Source: Triatoma infestans
Taxonomy: Eukaryota; Arthropoda; Insecta; Hemiptera; Reduviidae
NCBI GenBank assembly: GCA_011037195.1
Contig: JAAEAF010002326.1
Span: 124,001-188,000 of the forward strand
Direction: 5' to 3'
DNA length: 64,000 nucleotides
Translations under genes and position numbers: made by a program
Notes under the pieces: model-generated
What the model was told of the DNA's origin: nothing
The model's input: only the letters and a program-made list of their open reading frames with translations
The model's database searches: none
Part shown: positions 34,991 to 45,330 of the stretch, piece after piece
Layout: each line of letters begins with the position of its first letter
How positions within the stretch are numbered: position 1 is the first letter of the stretch

Positions 34991-35065
34991 ATTTGACACG
35001 AGAACAATATTTCCTGTTATCATTAGTAAAAGAAAGTAAAAATTAGTAAAAGTTATTAAGACGAT

Positions 35066-37990
35066 CCAATATCATTGAGAACATTTTTTTTATTGCAACA
35101 TTGATTTATTATGTTTGCTTAACATGTAGACAATAACTTGTTGCAGTCATTTCGTAGCTTCTACTTATTCTCCGATTTTCGTCGTTTGTATGACTTTGGC
35201 CGGTATATGTTTCAGCAACTATCATAGGAAATGTTGCGCTATTTATTTCTCTTCAATTTCCCAGTTATCCTTAATTCTCTTTGAATGATTTCCTCATTAT
35301 TTCTTTCAATGGGAATTTGGGAATTCTAGAGAAAACTTACCGCCCTACCAGTGAATGGCAGTGTTTTCTCAGACAGTATACTATTATTCGCTGGCGAACT
35401 AATTAACAAATACTTTATAGCTCTTCCAGTATATTTTCAATCACAGATTTTATTTTTTCATACAGCTGCAAAAGAAATATTGCGATCGGTCCATATTATC
35501 CAGATTTCATATTTCTTTACAGGCGTCAAAATCTCAAGCGGGATATTTCTGATTGTTTCTTCAAATTACTAGATAATTATTAGATACAGAAACAATTAAA
35601 TACAAATTGAAGCCCATTGTTGTTACTAATAGACGCCCTCGCACTTATAATTACTTACAACTTTGTGCTTGAAAGCGCTTTCAGCAGTTTTAATAATAAT
35701 GTGAACTGGTTTTAAAAGTCTACCTATTGCTGTGCAAATATAAGGTTCCTAAGAAAGTTCTATAGCCAAGAAAAAAAATGGGAATAGAACAGGTGAAGAG
35801 AAATGAAAGCTCTAAATTACTTTATTGAAAGCTAGTCAAAGCAACGACTCGCCTAGGAAAAGCGGGAAATCATGTAGGGGATTCGAAGTGAATGGTGGAT
35901 GTAATTTTATCATATTGATGATCAATAAATTATTATTATCATTTTAATTGTATTTATTTTGTTTTGTTTTAACATTTGGCTGGAAAAACCGATACATTTT
36001 TTTTTTTAAGTAATAAAAATGTATTTTTCGTTTTTTTGAGAAATTTACGTTTATAAAAAGTTAATTTTTACTTCATACTTCTTTGTAAATGTCATATCAC
36101 CAATGTGAATACTACCACATCAGAATTCAATTGTACTCGACATAAATAAACTGATTTGATTCAACTTTAAATAACTGCTGGGCACAGTATTGAATAATTT
36201 AGAAAAAATTGATGCATTTTGAGAAATAGCCTTCATTAAATTTGAATAACTTCTGTAATTTTAACTTTTAGGAAAAAATGGATTTGAATTTTAATAAATT
36301 TTATTTCGGGCAATGTTACTAATGCAGCATAAAATTAGACATACAATTTCCATTATTATGCAATAATTATATACCTATAAACTTCTTTCTCTAAGATTTT
36401 CTGAAATTGTTAATAAGTTTTGCTTTCCAGTCCAAATATACAGAAATCTTTAAGATGCAAAAGATATATTTATATATATATAATATACTTTATACATCAT
36501 GGATATGTACAATTGATAAACATCGATACACACCAAATTACCGATTCATACAGGATTTATGTATATACATAAATTAAATAGCTTACAATAAAGTTAGCTC
36601 ACATTAATTACATAAAATAGTAAATTTATGTTAAAAATAACCTTGATTTTTTTAAATTTTTTTTTATAACTAGGAAATGACCTATTTTAAATCATATTTA
36701 TCAAGAGAGTAAGACAATGTTTATTAAGGTCAGCCTGGAAACAAAAGGGACATTGCTACACTATTCAACCACAAAATCCTGCCACATTTCCTTTTGATCT
36801 TTGAAGATTAATTATGGCAAAGTTCCTCATTAATATGTCCATTGTAGACAGACACTATATATATCAGCTTGGTTAAAATTATTTATACATTTTACAATAA
36901 ACGGTCAAATACAAAATGGCTGACTTACATAAATTTTGCATTTTTGTCTAATTATTTTTAGCTTTCTTTCACAACAGGGAAATGAAAATTCAGATTTTTT
37001 TCTTTATAGCTCACATTAATTATATAAAATAGTAAATTTATGATTTTTTTTTTATTTTTTTTTATAAAAAATTTTATTACACAATTTGATAATTTATAGA
37101 GTATCTACGAAAGGAAAGTTAGTAATATGTGATGGATGCAAAACATATTAAAATATATTAAATTAGGAAATATCAAGATAGTGACAATTCCCTTGCAAAA
37201 AGGTACACGCAGGTATAAGAAAATAGTTATTGGAAAAGATTAATTAACCTTATGCCATTGTACTGCCCCCTTCTCCTAACATGGGAGGCACTAAACGGAC
37301 AAAAGAGAAGAATTTTTCAAGACAGACTTGTGCTAGAAATCAAGGTGGAAACATCAGAGCTATACCAGTATTGAGTTATAAGAATTTAATATAAGTTTTA
37401 TTGTGATATTCAAAGTACTTAATTTCTCTTAAGGAGTAATATATTTAATTTAATCTACCAGTGTGTTCTTAATTATTCTTATACTTCTATCTTTTCCTCA
37501 AACATACTTACAAGCCTTTATACAAGACCGCTCGTGCTACACAACCAATTACACATCATCACACCATAACATTACAAAAATAATTCTAAACTGTTTTTTT
37601 TAAAGAACTCATTAGCTATAAATAACAAACCAATGACGGTGTAGAAGAGAAGATCTGAAATGTGAGTGTTTATTAAGCCAATCAGAAATTTAGAATTATC
37701 ATGTTGACCACGCCTAAATTTCACACCTTTGCTTCTACGCTGTGATTGGATAATTATTTATTGCTAATTATTTCTATGAAAAATTAAAAAATTTTTAACT
37801 AATTTTCTCCTCCTAACTATTTTATAAATTATCAAATTGGGCAATAAAAATTTTTTTATAACAAAATGCAAATAATCAAGTTATTAATCAAGGCAATAAT
37901 ATGTTGGAATATATTATTTACTGTAACTGGCTTTATCCGTCGTAGATGCATATGAAACCGGTCAGGAAAAACAATAATATGCATGCCACC
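35066..37990 (-). repeat. Large inverted repeat, left arm (about 2.9 kb)
   Basis: The reverse complement matches 47016-49494 over its full length with few differences and small indels. Diagnostic pairs: 35340-35440 with 49135-49210, 36770-36845 with 47690-47780, 37590-37765 with 47265-47420. The arm is longer than its partner only because of an LTR insertion at 37130-37583. Outer limits are sharp on both sides: CCAATATCATTGAG at 35066 and its complement ending at 49494. No coding frame of note; a 73-codon ORF (35351-35572) has no domain. The inner end carries the Penelope-like terminus listed separately. Confidence 0.9.
37130..37583 (-). mobile_element. LTR family 2 inserted in the left arm
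   Basis: Absent from the right arm of the inverted repeat, so it is an insertion after the arms duplicated (or a loss from the other arm). On the minus strand it starts TGTAATGTTATGG and ends CATCACA, and includes GTGTAGCACGAGCGG and 'ACCTGCGTGTACC', shared with 14115-14731 and, for the first block, with 59005-59582. Target duplication unclear in A/T-rich flanks. Confidence 0.6.
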
Positions 37991-38033
37991 AACGATAAAA
38001 CCATAAATGTTACCCAGCATTGTGGACCCAACT
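37915..38033 (+). mobile_element. Penelope-like/foldback terminus on the inverted repeat
   Basis: 'GATGCATATGAAACCGGTCAGG' region (37946-37965), GCATGCCACC and 'CCCAGCATTGTGGACCCAAC' correspond to the termini of the 42.1-kb foldback and of foldback B in reverse orientation. The GAAACCGGTC part of a hammerhead is kept but CTGANGA is not. The same sequence sits at 47016-47065 on the other arm. Confidence 0.6.
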
Positions 38034-38279
38034 ACATATTCAATATTATTTAATATTTTATAAAATTAATGTCAGCTATAACGAGAAAAAATCTGAATTT
38101 TCATTCTATACTTAAACCTAGGATTAGTGAGCTAATTCTAGTCGAAATCTAGTTTTCACAAAATAAAAAAAGAAATCGAACTAATAATTAGTTCAATTAA
38201 ACAAAGAAATTATAATAATAAGAAGCGTTTATAAGTTAAAGTTCTAGCGTAAAATACTCTCACAATTTTCTCTTACTGC

Positions 38280-38700
38280 AGTTTACAGAATTGTAATTGA
38301 CAAATTTTATGACATTGTCGTGTTTTTATGGAGAAAATCACAAAAACCGAAAAATGTTCTGTAAAAACACACTTCCTGTTTCCTAATTTTTTTCAAACTC
38401 GGAATTTTGTGCAACGTATTCATTTGTAATTAATTTTGTTTAGATGGTAAACAACTAAGATAGCACTTAAGAGAAAAACATAACCCTCCCTAAAACCTCC
38501 TTAAATGAGTTTACCCGGACAAATGTTAAAAATAAAAGTTGTAGCAATTTGTATGTGTAGTTCACATGTTAGTTTAAAGAAAATCGTTGGAGCCGTTTTA
38601 GAGAAAATAGCAGAAAAATGAAAAATACATTTCAGTAAAAACGCCCTTCCGGTCAACCGATTTTCTTCAATCACGGAATTTCAACAACATATTCAATTTT
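38280..38700 (-). repeat. Dispersed repeat unit split by a LINE, first part
   Basis: Two 0.3-kb family units in minus orientation, resuming at 39965 after the LINE. Landmarks CACTTCCTGTTTCC (38370), 'CCTCCTTAAATGAGTTTACCCGG' and 'CCCTTCCGGTCAACCG' (38644). Confidence 0.7.
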
Positions 38701-38706
38701 AATTAA

Positions 38707-39958
38707 TTTTTTTTTTTTTTTTTTTTTTAACGGGGGGCCTAACGCACTGCGACCTTGATCAGGTCTATTGTGCTATGCCCCCTGGGTGCCACAGGCCTGC
38801 CCATAGCACCGAACGGATGCCCAGTTGAACATCCGTTCTACAATACCTCCATCAGGTTAAGATCCCTGAGGAATCCTAATACCCTTACGGGCTCTAGAGA
38901 GGGTATGTCCCCCTCCTCCACCTGGTAGCTGCCCAGGTTCCTGAACCTTCTCTGAGTGGCAGCCTCGCAGTCTGTTAGGAGATGTATTGGTTTCCTCCAA
39001 CTCCCCACAGAATCTGCATGAGCTGTCACTTTCCAAGCCCAGCTTCACCAAGTATCCTCTAAGTCGGCAATGCCCCATGAGGAAACCCGTAAGTACGCGG
39101 AGCTTGTTCTTACTCAATCCAATGCAGGCCTCCGACCTCCGTTGGTTATAATTTCCCAAGCAGATCTAGGCCTGCCGCAACCCGGGGAGGGAGTACCAGA
39201 GTTGAGATCTCTTCGTCTCCTCCTCCTTCCTAAGTTCCTCTGTCAAAAACTGGTCGCTAATCCCACAAAAAGGTTCCGGCCCCAGAAGTGGGGTCATAGC
39301 GCCTATCTTGGCCAGGGCGTCGACTGTCTCATTCCCTTCAATGCCAACATGCCCCGGCACCCACCAGAGTGCAACTTTGTTCCTGCTGCCCAGATCGTTA
39401 AGTTTATCTAGGCATTCCCAAACCATTTTAGAGTTAATGACTGGTGCACCCAGAGCTCCAATGGCTGCTTGACTATCAGAAAGGATTACAATCTCCTGAT
39501 TCCTGTATCCCCTATCGAGGTTAAATTGAACACATCTTCGGATAGCGTATATCTCCGCCTGGAAGATGCTGGGAAATTTACCCATGGGTTCCGAGTGCTT
39601 GATCCTTGGACCAACCACCCCCGCCCCAGTCCCCTCGAGGGTCTTCGACCCATCAGTATACCATTTAATGGCATGTTCCTTGATGCCCAACAGAGCGGAT
39701 CCCTCGCTCCACTCACTCTTGGACCCTAGCTTCGACGAAAAATTTTTAGTGAAGCTGTACCTCTTACCCATACCGTCCCTAGGGAGGTGCCAGATGGGGG
39801 AGCCCAAAGGTGAGAATACCAACTCTCTAGCCCCCAGCCCTTCCCCCCTCCTGCACCACCCCTAGAGATCCTAAGAAGAGCCCTCTTCGCCGCCCTTTCC
39901 ACCACTAGGTGCAAAGGTGACAGATTGAGGACAACCTCCATCCCGGCGGTGGGGCAAG
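38707..39958 (-). mobile_element. 5'-truncated R1/LOA-like LINE with intact RNase H
   Basis: A 1.25-kb minus-strand element with a poly-A tail (T run 38707-38730) flanked by AATTAA at 38701-38706 and 39959-39964, inside a dispersed repeat that continues on both sides. A 218-codon frame (39822-39166) holds a full RNase H: YTDGSK, QAE, SDSQ and GNETVD, so the four acidic residues are all present. Upstream (39950-39830) is the RT connection region 'TAGMEVVLNLSPLHL'. Downstream frames give 'LTGFLMGHCRLRGYL', CRFCG and, after one frameshift, 'IHLLTDCEA', a CCHC motif, ending LNLMEVL and a stop at 38838. The 3' UTR shares ATAGCACAATA with the LINE tail at 61224-61319. The few lesions suggest recent insertion. 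Confidence 0.92.
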
Positions 39959-39964
39959 AATTAA

Positions 39965-40260
39965 CATTATTTAGATGACAGAATTGTATAATAAACTGAA
40001 ATAGCACTTTAGATGAAAACTTAATCCCAACCACCCTCCAAAATGAATTTTCCCGGAGAAATGTTTCAAATAAAAGTTGTAGATGTATGCATGTGTAGTT
40101 GATATAGTACTTTTAAAGAAAATCGGTGGAGCCATTTTTGAGAAAAATTAAAAGTTTCATGAATTTTGACAAACTTTGGATCCCATGGTGATACCTAAAT
40201 GGAATATCAAGTTTGAACTTTCTGCGAATTTTGATTTTTGAGCTATGCAGTTAACATACT

Positions 40261-40294
<34 letters not shown>

Positions 40295-40400
40295 GAACAC
40301 AGACCTTCTTCTAAAAACAACTTTTTTGGATTCAGGGGACATCAAAACGTGTATTTCCGGTGAAAACTCGATCGGAAATTTGACATGAACGCAAAGAAAA
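39965..40400 (-). repeat. Dispersed repeat unit split by a LINE, second part
   Basis: Continues the units at 38280-38700, then (CA)n at 40262-40290 and the fixed block 'TCAGGGGACATCAAAACGTGTATTTCCGG'. The order of unit, microsatellite and fixed block is the same as at 34545-34990. Confidence 0.7.
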
Positions 40401-40570
40401 CAACAGATTTTTCATCAGATCACTTTAAGATCATCAAGTTTATAGCAATTTGTTCAAGGTAAGAAATCACGTCTCCATTCATTGACAATGGCCAAGCCAT
40501 TGATCTATAACCCAATTTGACCTCTTATAAAAGTAACAACACACACAAACAAGTACACACACACGCTCAG

Positions 40571-40602
<32 letters not shown>

Positions 40603-41360
40603 TCCAATTTCAAAAAAATTATTATTTCGGAGCCCTGAAAACACGATTTCCTGTATAAACTCGATATCGATTATCGATATGAGATGAGACGATTGGTATA
40701 CTTCCCCTTAACATTAAATAAGGAAAAGTAATATATTTTTCTTGGTTGATAAGATAAACCTTCTAATTAAAATTATATATTTTCTAGTTTACAATTTTTT
40801 TTTTTTTTTGTTTCACATGACTTCTGGACACGTGTTGTCATATTCAAATGCTTTGAAAATGTTATTTGCCAAATAATTGTCAACATAGTGACTAACTTTG
40901 ATAATAGATCTGCGTCAAAATAATTTATTAATTTATGGATTAATTCATGGAGATACCATAATAAGTAGTAAAATCAAAAAAGATACATGTTGAAAATAAC
41001 AACGATTCTTAAATTTTTATATATTTCTTGAACACTGTTTACTAGGTTTAAAAACCCACGTGTTTTTTTTTCCTAAGGTAGAGTAATTTTTAAAGTTAAA
41101 AACTGAAAGAAAATGAAACTTTTAAAGTTGTTTTCTATTAATAAGATAAAAATTAATTACTGGTATTTTTATCGGCTTTGAGTGATCAGTTAACACTGAT
41201 CTTTAGAGAGGTGAGATCGATTACACACAACTGTTGCCTAATTCGTTTCTCATAATAAATTCTAAAATTACAAATTTTCTTCAAACTTGGAATGTTTCAG
41301 AAATATTTAGTTGTTTTTAATACAAGAAACCAAACATTCACTGCAATTAAAAACTTTATT
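40401..41360. other. AT-rich stretch with CA and GA microsatellites
   Basis: (AC)n near 40540-40565, (GA)n at 40577-40602, then a partial fixed block of the dispersed repeat ('GAGCCCTGAAAACACGATTTCC', split). The remainder shows nothing. Confidence 0.5.
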
Positions 41361-41362
41361 TA

Positions 41363-41570
41363 AACCGGCCTCTACACGGTCAATATTATTGTCAATATCA
41401 GTATTGACAATATAACCATCAATACTCGTGCTAACCAATCACAAACTTCGTTACTTCAATAATGTTGATCGTGTAAGGTAATGAAGTATTGTGATTGGTT
41501 AGCACGAGTATTGATGGTTATATTGTCAATACTGATTTTGACAATAATATTCACCGTGTAGAGGCCGCTT
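41363..41570. mobile_element. Long-hairpin MITE
   Basis: A 208-bp palindrome: left end AACCGGCCTCTACACGG, right end the near-exact complement, arms of about 90 bp with few mismatches, small loop near 41460. TA is present on each side (41361-41362, 41571-41572), consistent with a Tc1/mariner-type MITE; a 3-bp TTA-like target is also conceivable. It sits within a dispersed repeat unit. No coding capacity. Confidence 0.85.
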
Positions 41571-42249
41571 TAGAGGAAAGCCACTTCCCCCACCTACTCA
41601 GGACTCTTCGATAATACAATTTATCTCAGAAATGAATCAATAAAAAATTCTAAGCTTATAAATATATTTTAATGATTTAGTAAACTGTTATAAAGAAAAT
41701 GTAAGGAATAAATCAAACTTGATATCTACTGACAGAATTGGTGGAAAACAGAAAAATTGTTTGGTATGTTAAAAAAAAAAAAAAAATTCAACAAACTGTA
41801 ACATGAAATGAAATAAATGTGAAGCTGATTAATTTCAGCTTTTTATTTAATTAAAATAAAATAATTTAATATTTTGGAAGGTAGAAAACATCAGAATTAC
41901 CTGAGTTATATCCCTTAATTAATAATTAGCGTCATTGAAATTAAAAAGCTGTCATCCAACCAGATTTTTCTCCATAACATGTTTTCATTTTTTAATTCAT
42001 TTATTAAATATTATTATAATTATTGATTGTGTTGTATTTGTTTATACTTATTCATTTTTATATTGTAACAAAACATGAGACTGAATATGTGAATGGATCC
42101 CGCAATGCTGGATAACATCTATGTATTTTATCCGTTGTAGCATGCACACTACTCATATTCCTGACCGGTTTCAGATTTTCATCCAACTTCAGTGTTTGTT
42201 ATCAAATTCGTGTAGAGGTTGACGTCAACCAAATGTATCAGTTACACAC

Positions 42250-43365
42250 GAAACTTGTTGATTGTATGAGCTCAAATATAATGTGTAACAGAAACCTTTA
42301 AGTGTTGATTGTATGAGCTCAAATATAGTGTGTAACCGAAACCTTTAAATGTTGATTGTATGAGCTCAAATATAGTGTGTAACAGAAACCTTTAAGTGTT
42401 GATTGTATGAGCTCAAATATAGTGTGTAACAGAAACCTTTAAGTGTTGATTGTATGAGCTCAAATATAGTGTGTAACAGAAACCTTTAAGTGTTGATTGT
42501 ATGAGCTCAAATATAGTGTAGTAACAGAAACCTTTAAGTGTTGATTGTATGAGCTCAAATATAGTGTGTAACAGAAACCTTTAAGTGTTGATTGTATGAG
42601 CTCAAATATAGTGTGTAACAGAAACCTTTAAGTGTTCATTGTATGAGCTCAAATATAGTGTGTAACAGAAACCTTTAAGTGTTGATTGTATGAGCCAAAT
42701 ATAATGTGTAACAGAACCTTTAAGTGTTGATTGTATGAGCTCAAATATAGTGTGTAACAGAACCCTTTAAGTGTTGATTGTATGAGCTCAAATATGTGTA
42801 ACAGAAACCTTTAAGTGTTGATTGTATGAGCTCAAATATAGTGTGTAACAGAAACCTTTAAGTGTTTGATTGTATGAGCTCAAATATAGTGTGTAACTTT
42901 AAGTGTTGACCAAATATAGTGTGTAACAGAAAAGTGTTGATTGTATGAGCTCAAATATAGTGTGTAACAGAAACCTTTAAGTGTTGATTGTATGAGCTCA
43001 AATATAATGTGTAACAGAAACCTTTAAGTGTTGATTGTATGAGCTCAAATATAGTGTGTAACAGAAACCTTTAAGTGTTGATTGTATGAGCTCAAATATA
43101 GTGTGTAACAGAAACCTTTAAGTGTTGATTGTATGAGCTCAAATATAGTGTAGTAACAGAAACCTTTAAGTGTTGATTGTATGAGCTCAAATATAGTGTG
43201 TAACAGAAACCTTTAAGTGTTGATTGTATGAGCTCAAATATAGTGTGTAACAGAAACCTTTAAGTGTTCATTGTATGAGCTCAAATATAGTGTGTAACAG
43301 AAACCTTTAAGTGTTGATTGTATGAGCTCAAATATAGTGTATAACAGAAACCTTTAAGTTGAAGT
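42250..43365 (+). repeat. 47-bp satellite array, about 23 units
   Basis: Unit: GTGTTGATTGTATGAGCTC followed by AAATATAGTGTGTAACAGAAA and CCTTTAA (47 bp). Units are nearly identical apart from a few truncated ones (42900-42930). Two rare variants recur 632 bp apart: 'TAGTGTAGTAAC' at 42513 and 43145, and 'GTTCATTG' at 42634 and 43266. So half of the array is a higher-order duplication of the other half. Confidence 0.95.
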
Positions 43366-43391
43366 TAACTCTCTACATGAATTTGATAACA

Positions 43392-43430
43392 TTACACTGA
43401 AGATGGATGAAAATCCGAAACCGGACAGGA
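43392..43430 (+). ncRNA. Hammerhead-like motif in right arm of foldback C
   Basis: CTGAAGA (43397-43403), extra T, stem II GGAT-GAAA-ATCC (43405-43416, perfect 4-bp stem with a GAAA loop), GAAA (43417-43420), CCGG (43421-43424), then A where U16.1 is expected, and C. The left-arm copy (minus, 42160-42195) keeps GAAACCGGTC but has CTGAAGT. No complementary stem I is apparent. Related by structure; probably inactive. Confidence 0.4.
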
Positions 43431-43739
43431 ATATTAGAAATATGCATGCTATGATAGATAAAATACCAGATGACAAACATATCAACATTTTTTCATTCTT
43501 TTGCTTATTATAAGAAGAAATGTGTTCATTAAAATTTTTTGAAATTTCATTCATCATGATGAGAAATACATCATGTTTTGGATATCCTAAGTCCGAAGAG
43601 AGTGGTTTTCAGAAATTGAAATATTATTATAATTCTTCATTATATTGTATTTATTCATACTTATTCATTTTTATGGATATTATTTATAGATATTGATACT
43701 TCGTTTAAGTTCTACCAGAGAACCTGACAATAAGGTCAA

Positions 43740-43927
43740 AATCGAACAACTGGAAGTACCCATTTATAGAATAAATTTTATAGTTTTTTTCGAAAATGGG
43801 TCGATCGATTTTGTTTAAACTTGTTTTATCAACTAAACATATAATGTGCTACAACTTTTATTTGAAACATTTTTCTGGGAAAAGTCATTTTAGGAGGGGT
43901 TTTGGGGGGAACTCATGGAGTTATATA
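43740..43927 (+). repeat. Dispersed 0.3-kb unit, interrupted by Tigger
   Basis: Family unit in plus orientation ('TTTTGTTTAAACTTG', 'GTGCTACAACTTTTATTTGAAAC', 'GGTTTTGGGGGG'), continuing after the Tigger element at 44606-44880. Confidence 0.65.
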
Positions 43928-44603
43928 CAGTGCAGTCTCGATTATCCGTCTCGTTCGGGACCAGACAGTTGTCGGATAAGAGTATAGAGGGTTAACAGAA
44001 AACAAGGTTGGAGAATTTATATTTTATTGTTTTATTTAAAAACATTCCACTCTGCTTTTTATATGGGGTTGTGACCGTCACGGAAATTGAACCAGCATTA
44101 GAAAGTTTTTTTTTTGTATTTTTTAATTTAATTTTTTTTTGCTTTTTTATTTATTTGTTGCATGTTTTTTCTAATCTTTGAATTTATTCTTGTGAGGGTT
44201 TGAAGAAACTCATCATTGTTGAGTGTTTTTTAGAATTCCTCACTTTCTTGGCTGCAAGAACTTGCAGTTTCCTTAAAAGTAAATTTGATGTACTATCGCA
44301 CTCTTTTTGGTGTTCGTACCATTCAATAAATTTGGAAATCGAAATTTCGGTTTCGGTGTTAGTAATTTTTGAAATTTGAATTTCATCTTCTTCATTGTCG
44401 CTATTATTTTCATCAGTTGGATGCAAATTTGCAATTATTTCGTCCTCACTCAAAATAGATTTTGGAAAATCCAGAAATTATATTACGCCCGCGCCGTGTA
44501 CAGTAAAGAGTGCATAATAAGTACATAATGTGTGAGCCCAAATACCGTGACGGATAATTGGAGGTGACGGATAAAAGAGTGACGGATAATCAAGACTGCA
44601 CTG
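43928..44603 (-). mobile_element. Internally deleted Tigger/pogo-like DNA transposon
   Basis: Inverted ends CAGTGCAGTCTCGATTATCCG (left) and CAGTGCAGTCTTGATTATCCG (right, on minus) are typical of Tigger elements. The TA duplication is at 43926-43927 and 44604-44605. Near the right end TTATCCGTCAC recurs three times as subterminal repeats. At 676 bp it is far shorter than a complete element of over 2 kb. It retains only the transposase C-terminus. Confidence 0.9.
44184..44453 (-). pseudogene. Tigger-type transposase, C-terminal remnant
   Basis: The 89-codon minus frame begins 'SEDEIIANL', has a middle 'EISISKFIEWYEHQKE' and ends 'KKHSTMMSFFKPSQE'. This is the acidic linker and the terminal helix-plus-'SFFK' tail of pogo/Tigger DDE transposases. 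The DNA-binding and DDE catalytic parts are missing through the internal deletion. It is intact as a frame but cannot be functional. Confidence 0.75.
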
Positions 44604-44605
44604 TA

Positions 44606-44880
44606 TTCATTAAAAGTGCCCTTTTTTCTTTTCTACGATTTTATCATCTATATATTTTAATATTAATTACAATTAAATGTGTGGCCAATATTCAGAGTGT
44701 CAGGAAAATCGATTGCCCGGAAGAGTGACTTTGCTGAAAAGTTTTTTTTTTCAGTTTTCTACGATTATCGTCATGTAGACACCAGTGGGTTTTCATTAAA
44801 CTTGGTATTCTAATTATACTATCACTTTTGTTTGACACATTTTTCCACATTTTTGTGATTACGCAAAACCCAAGAAATTG
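44606..44880 (+). repeat. Dispersed 0.3-kb unit, second part
   Basis: Resumes the unit interrupted by Tigger: 'AATATTAATTACAATTAAATG', 'GAAAATCGATTGCCCGGAAG', then the next unit start near 44745. Confidence 0.6.
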
Positions 44881-45024
44881 CACACTTCAGCTAATGTGTA
44901 GGGCATAAATATAGTGTGTGTTTACTGTTTAGGAGAGGCCTGTCTGTACTAGTGATATCCCTGTTGGCAAACCAATAGTACGCAAAAATTTGTGAAGAAT
45001 TGACTGATATATATGTATAGCCCC

Positions 45025-45330
45025 TGTAATAGGATCCTAAGAGAGAGATCCATAGTAGAGAGAGAGAGAGAGAGAGACAAAAATGACAGAACTGGAGTGG
45101 GAGAAACTGCTTAAATTCAGCAACGGGAGATAAACGAGTTATATAGCAGAGTTCACTCGGCAGTCGAAACGTGTCATCTACCTTACCCTTTACCACTCTA
45201 CCATACTCTACTATTTTTAGTGTAAAGTCCAGGCAGTCAGGGTCACTTTTTCATTATACAGTGTTCAGCCAAATTTTGTTTATTAATCTTAACCAAACCA
45301 TTTTCACTTTTTCATCATACATACTCGTAT
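45025..45330 (+). mobile_element. LTR family 1, diverged copy
   Basis: Starts TGTAATAGGATCC; contains (GA)n at 45057-45077, ACTGGAGTGGGAGAAAC, and GTGTAAAGTCCAGGCAG at 45220, in the family order. The 3' end is not sharp (about 45330) and no target duplication was found. Confidence 0.6.

Larger units (their letters stand above)
42085..43470. mobile_element. Foldback element C with 47-bp satellite as its loop
   Basis: Left arm 42100-42235 and right arm 43368-43465 are inverted copies: GCATGCA...ATTCCTGACCGGTTTC, 'ATTTTCATCCAACTTCAGTG' and 'TTATCAAATTCGTGTAGAG' recur as complements on the right. The left terminus 'CCCGCAATGCTGGATAACATC' matches foldback B. The loop is the 1.1-kb satellite below. 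A 56-bp direct repeat (42006-42061 and 43619-43674) brackets the whole region. Confidence 0.8.

Noticed and set aside
35351..35572. 73-codon ORF in the inverted-repeat arm
   Set aside because: Hydrophobic AT-rich composition, no domain, and no coding signal in the opposite arm that I could confirm.
37915..37970. Active hammerhead at the inner ends of the large inverted repeat
   Set aside because: GAAACCGGTC is present but no CTGANGA core or stem II can be drawn; kept only as a related terminus.
37985..37996. ACGAT as target duplication of the left inverted-repeat arm
   Set aside because: ACGAT does occur at 35061-35065 and 37992-37996, but similarity to the foldback termini continues past 37990 to about 38033, so the match is probably chance.
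42250..43365. Regular repeats resembling a CRISPR array
   Set aside because: The 47-bp units are contiguous with no unique spacers, there are no cas genes and the setting is eukaryotic. It is satellite DNA.
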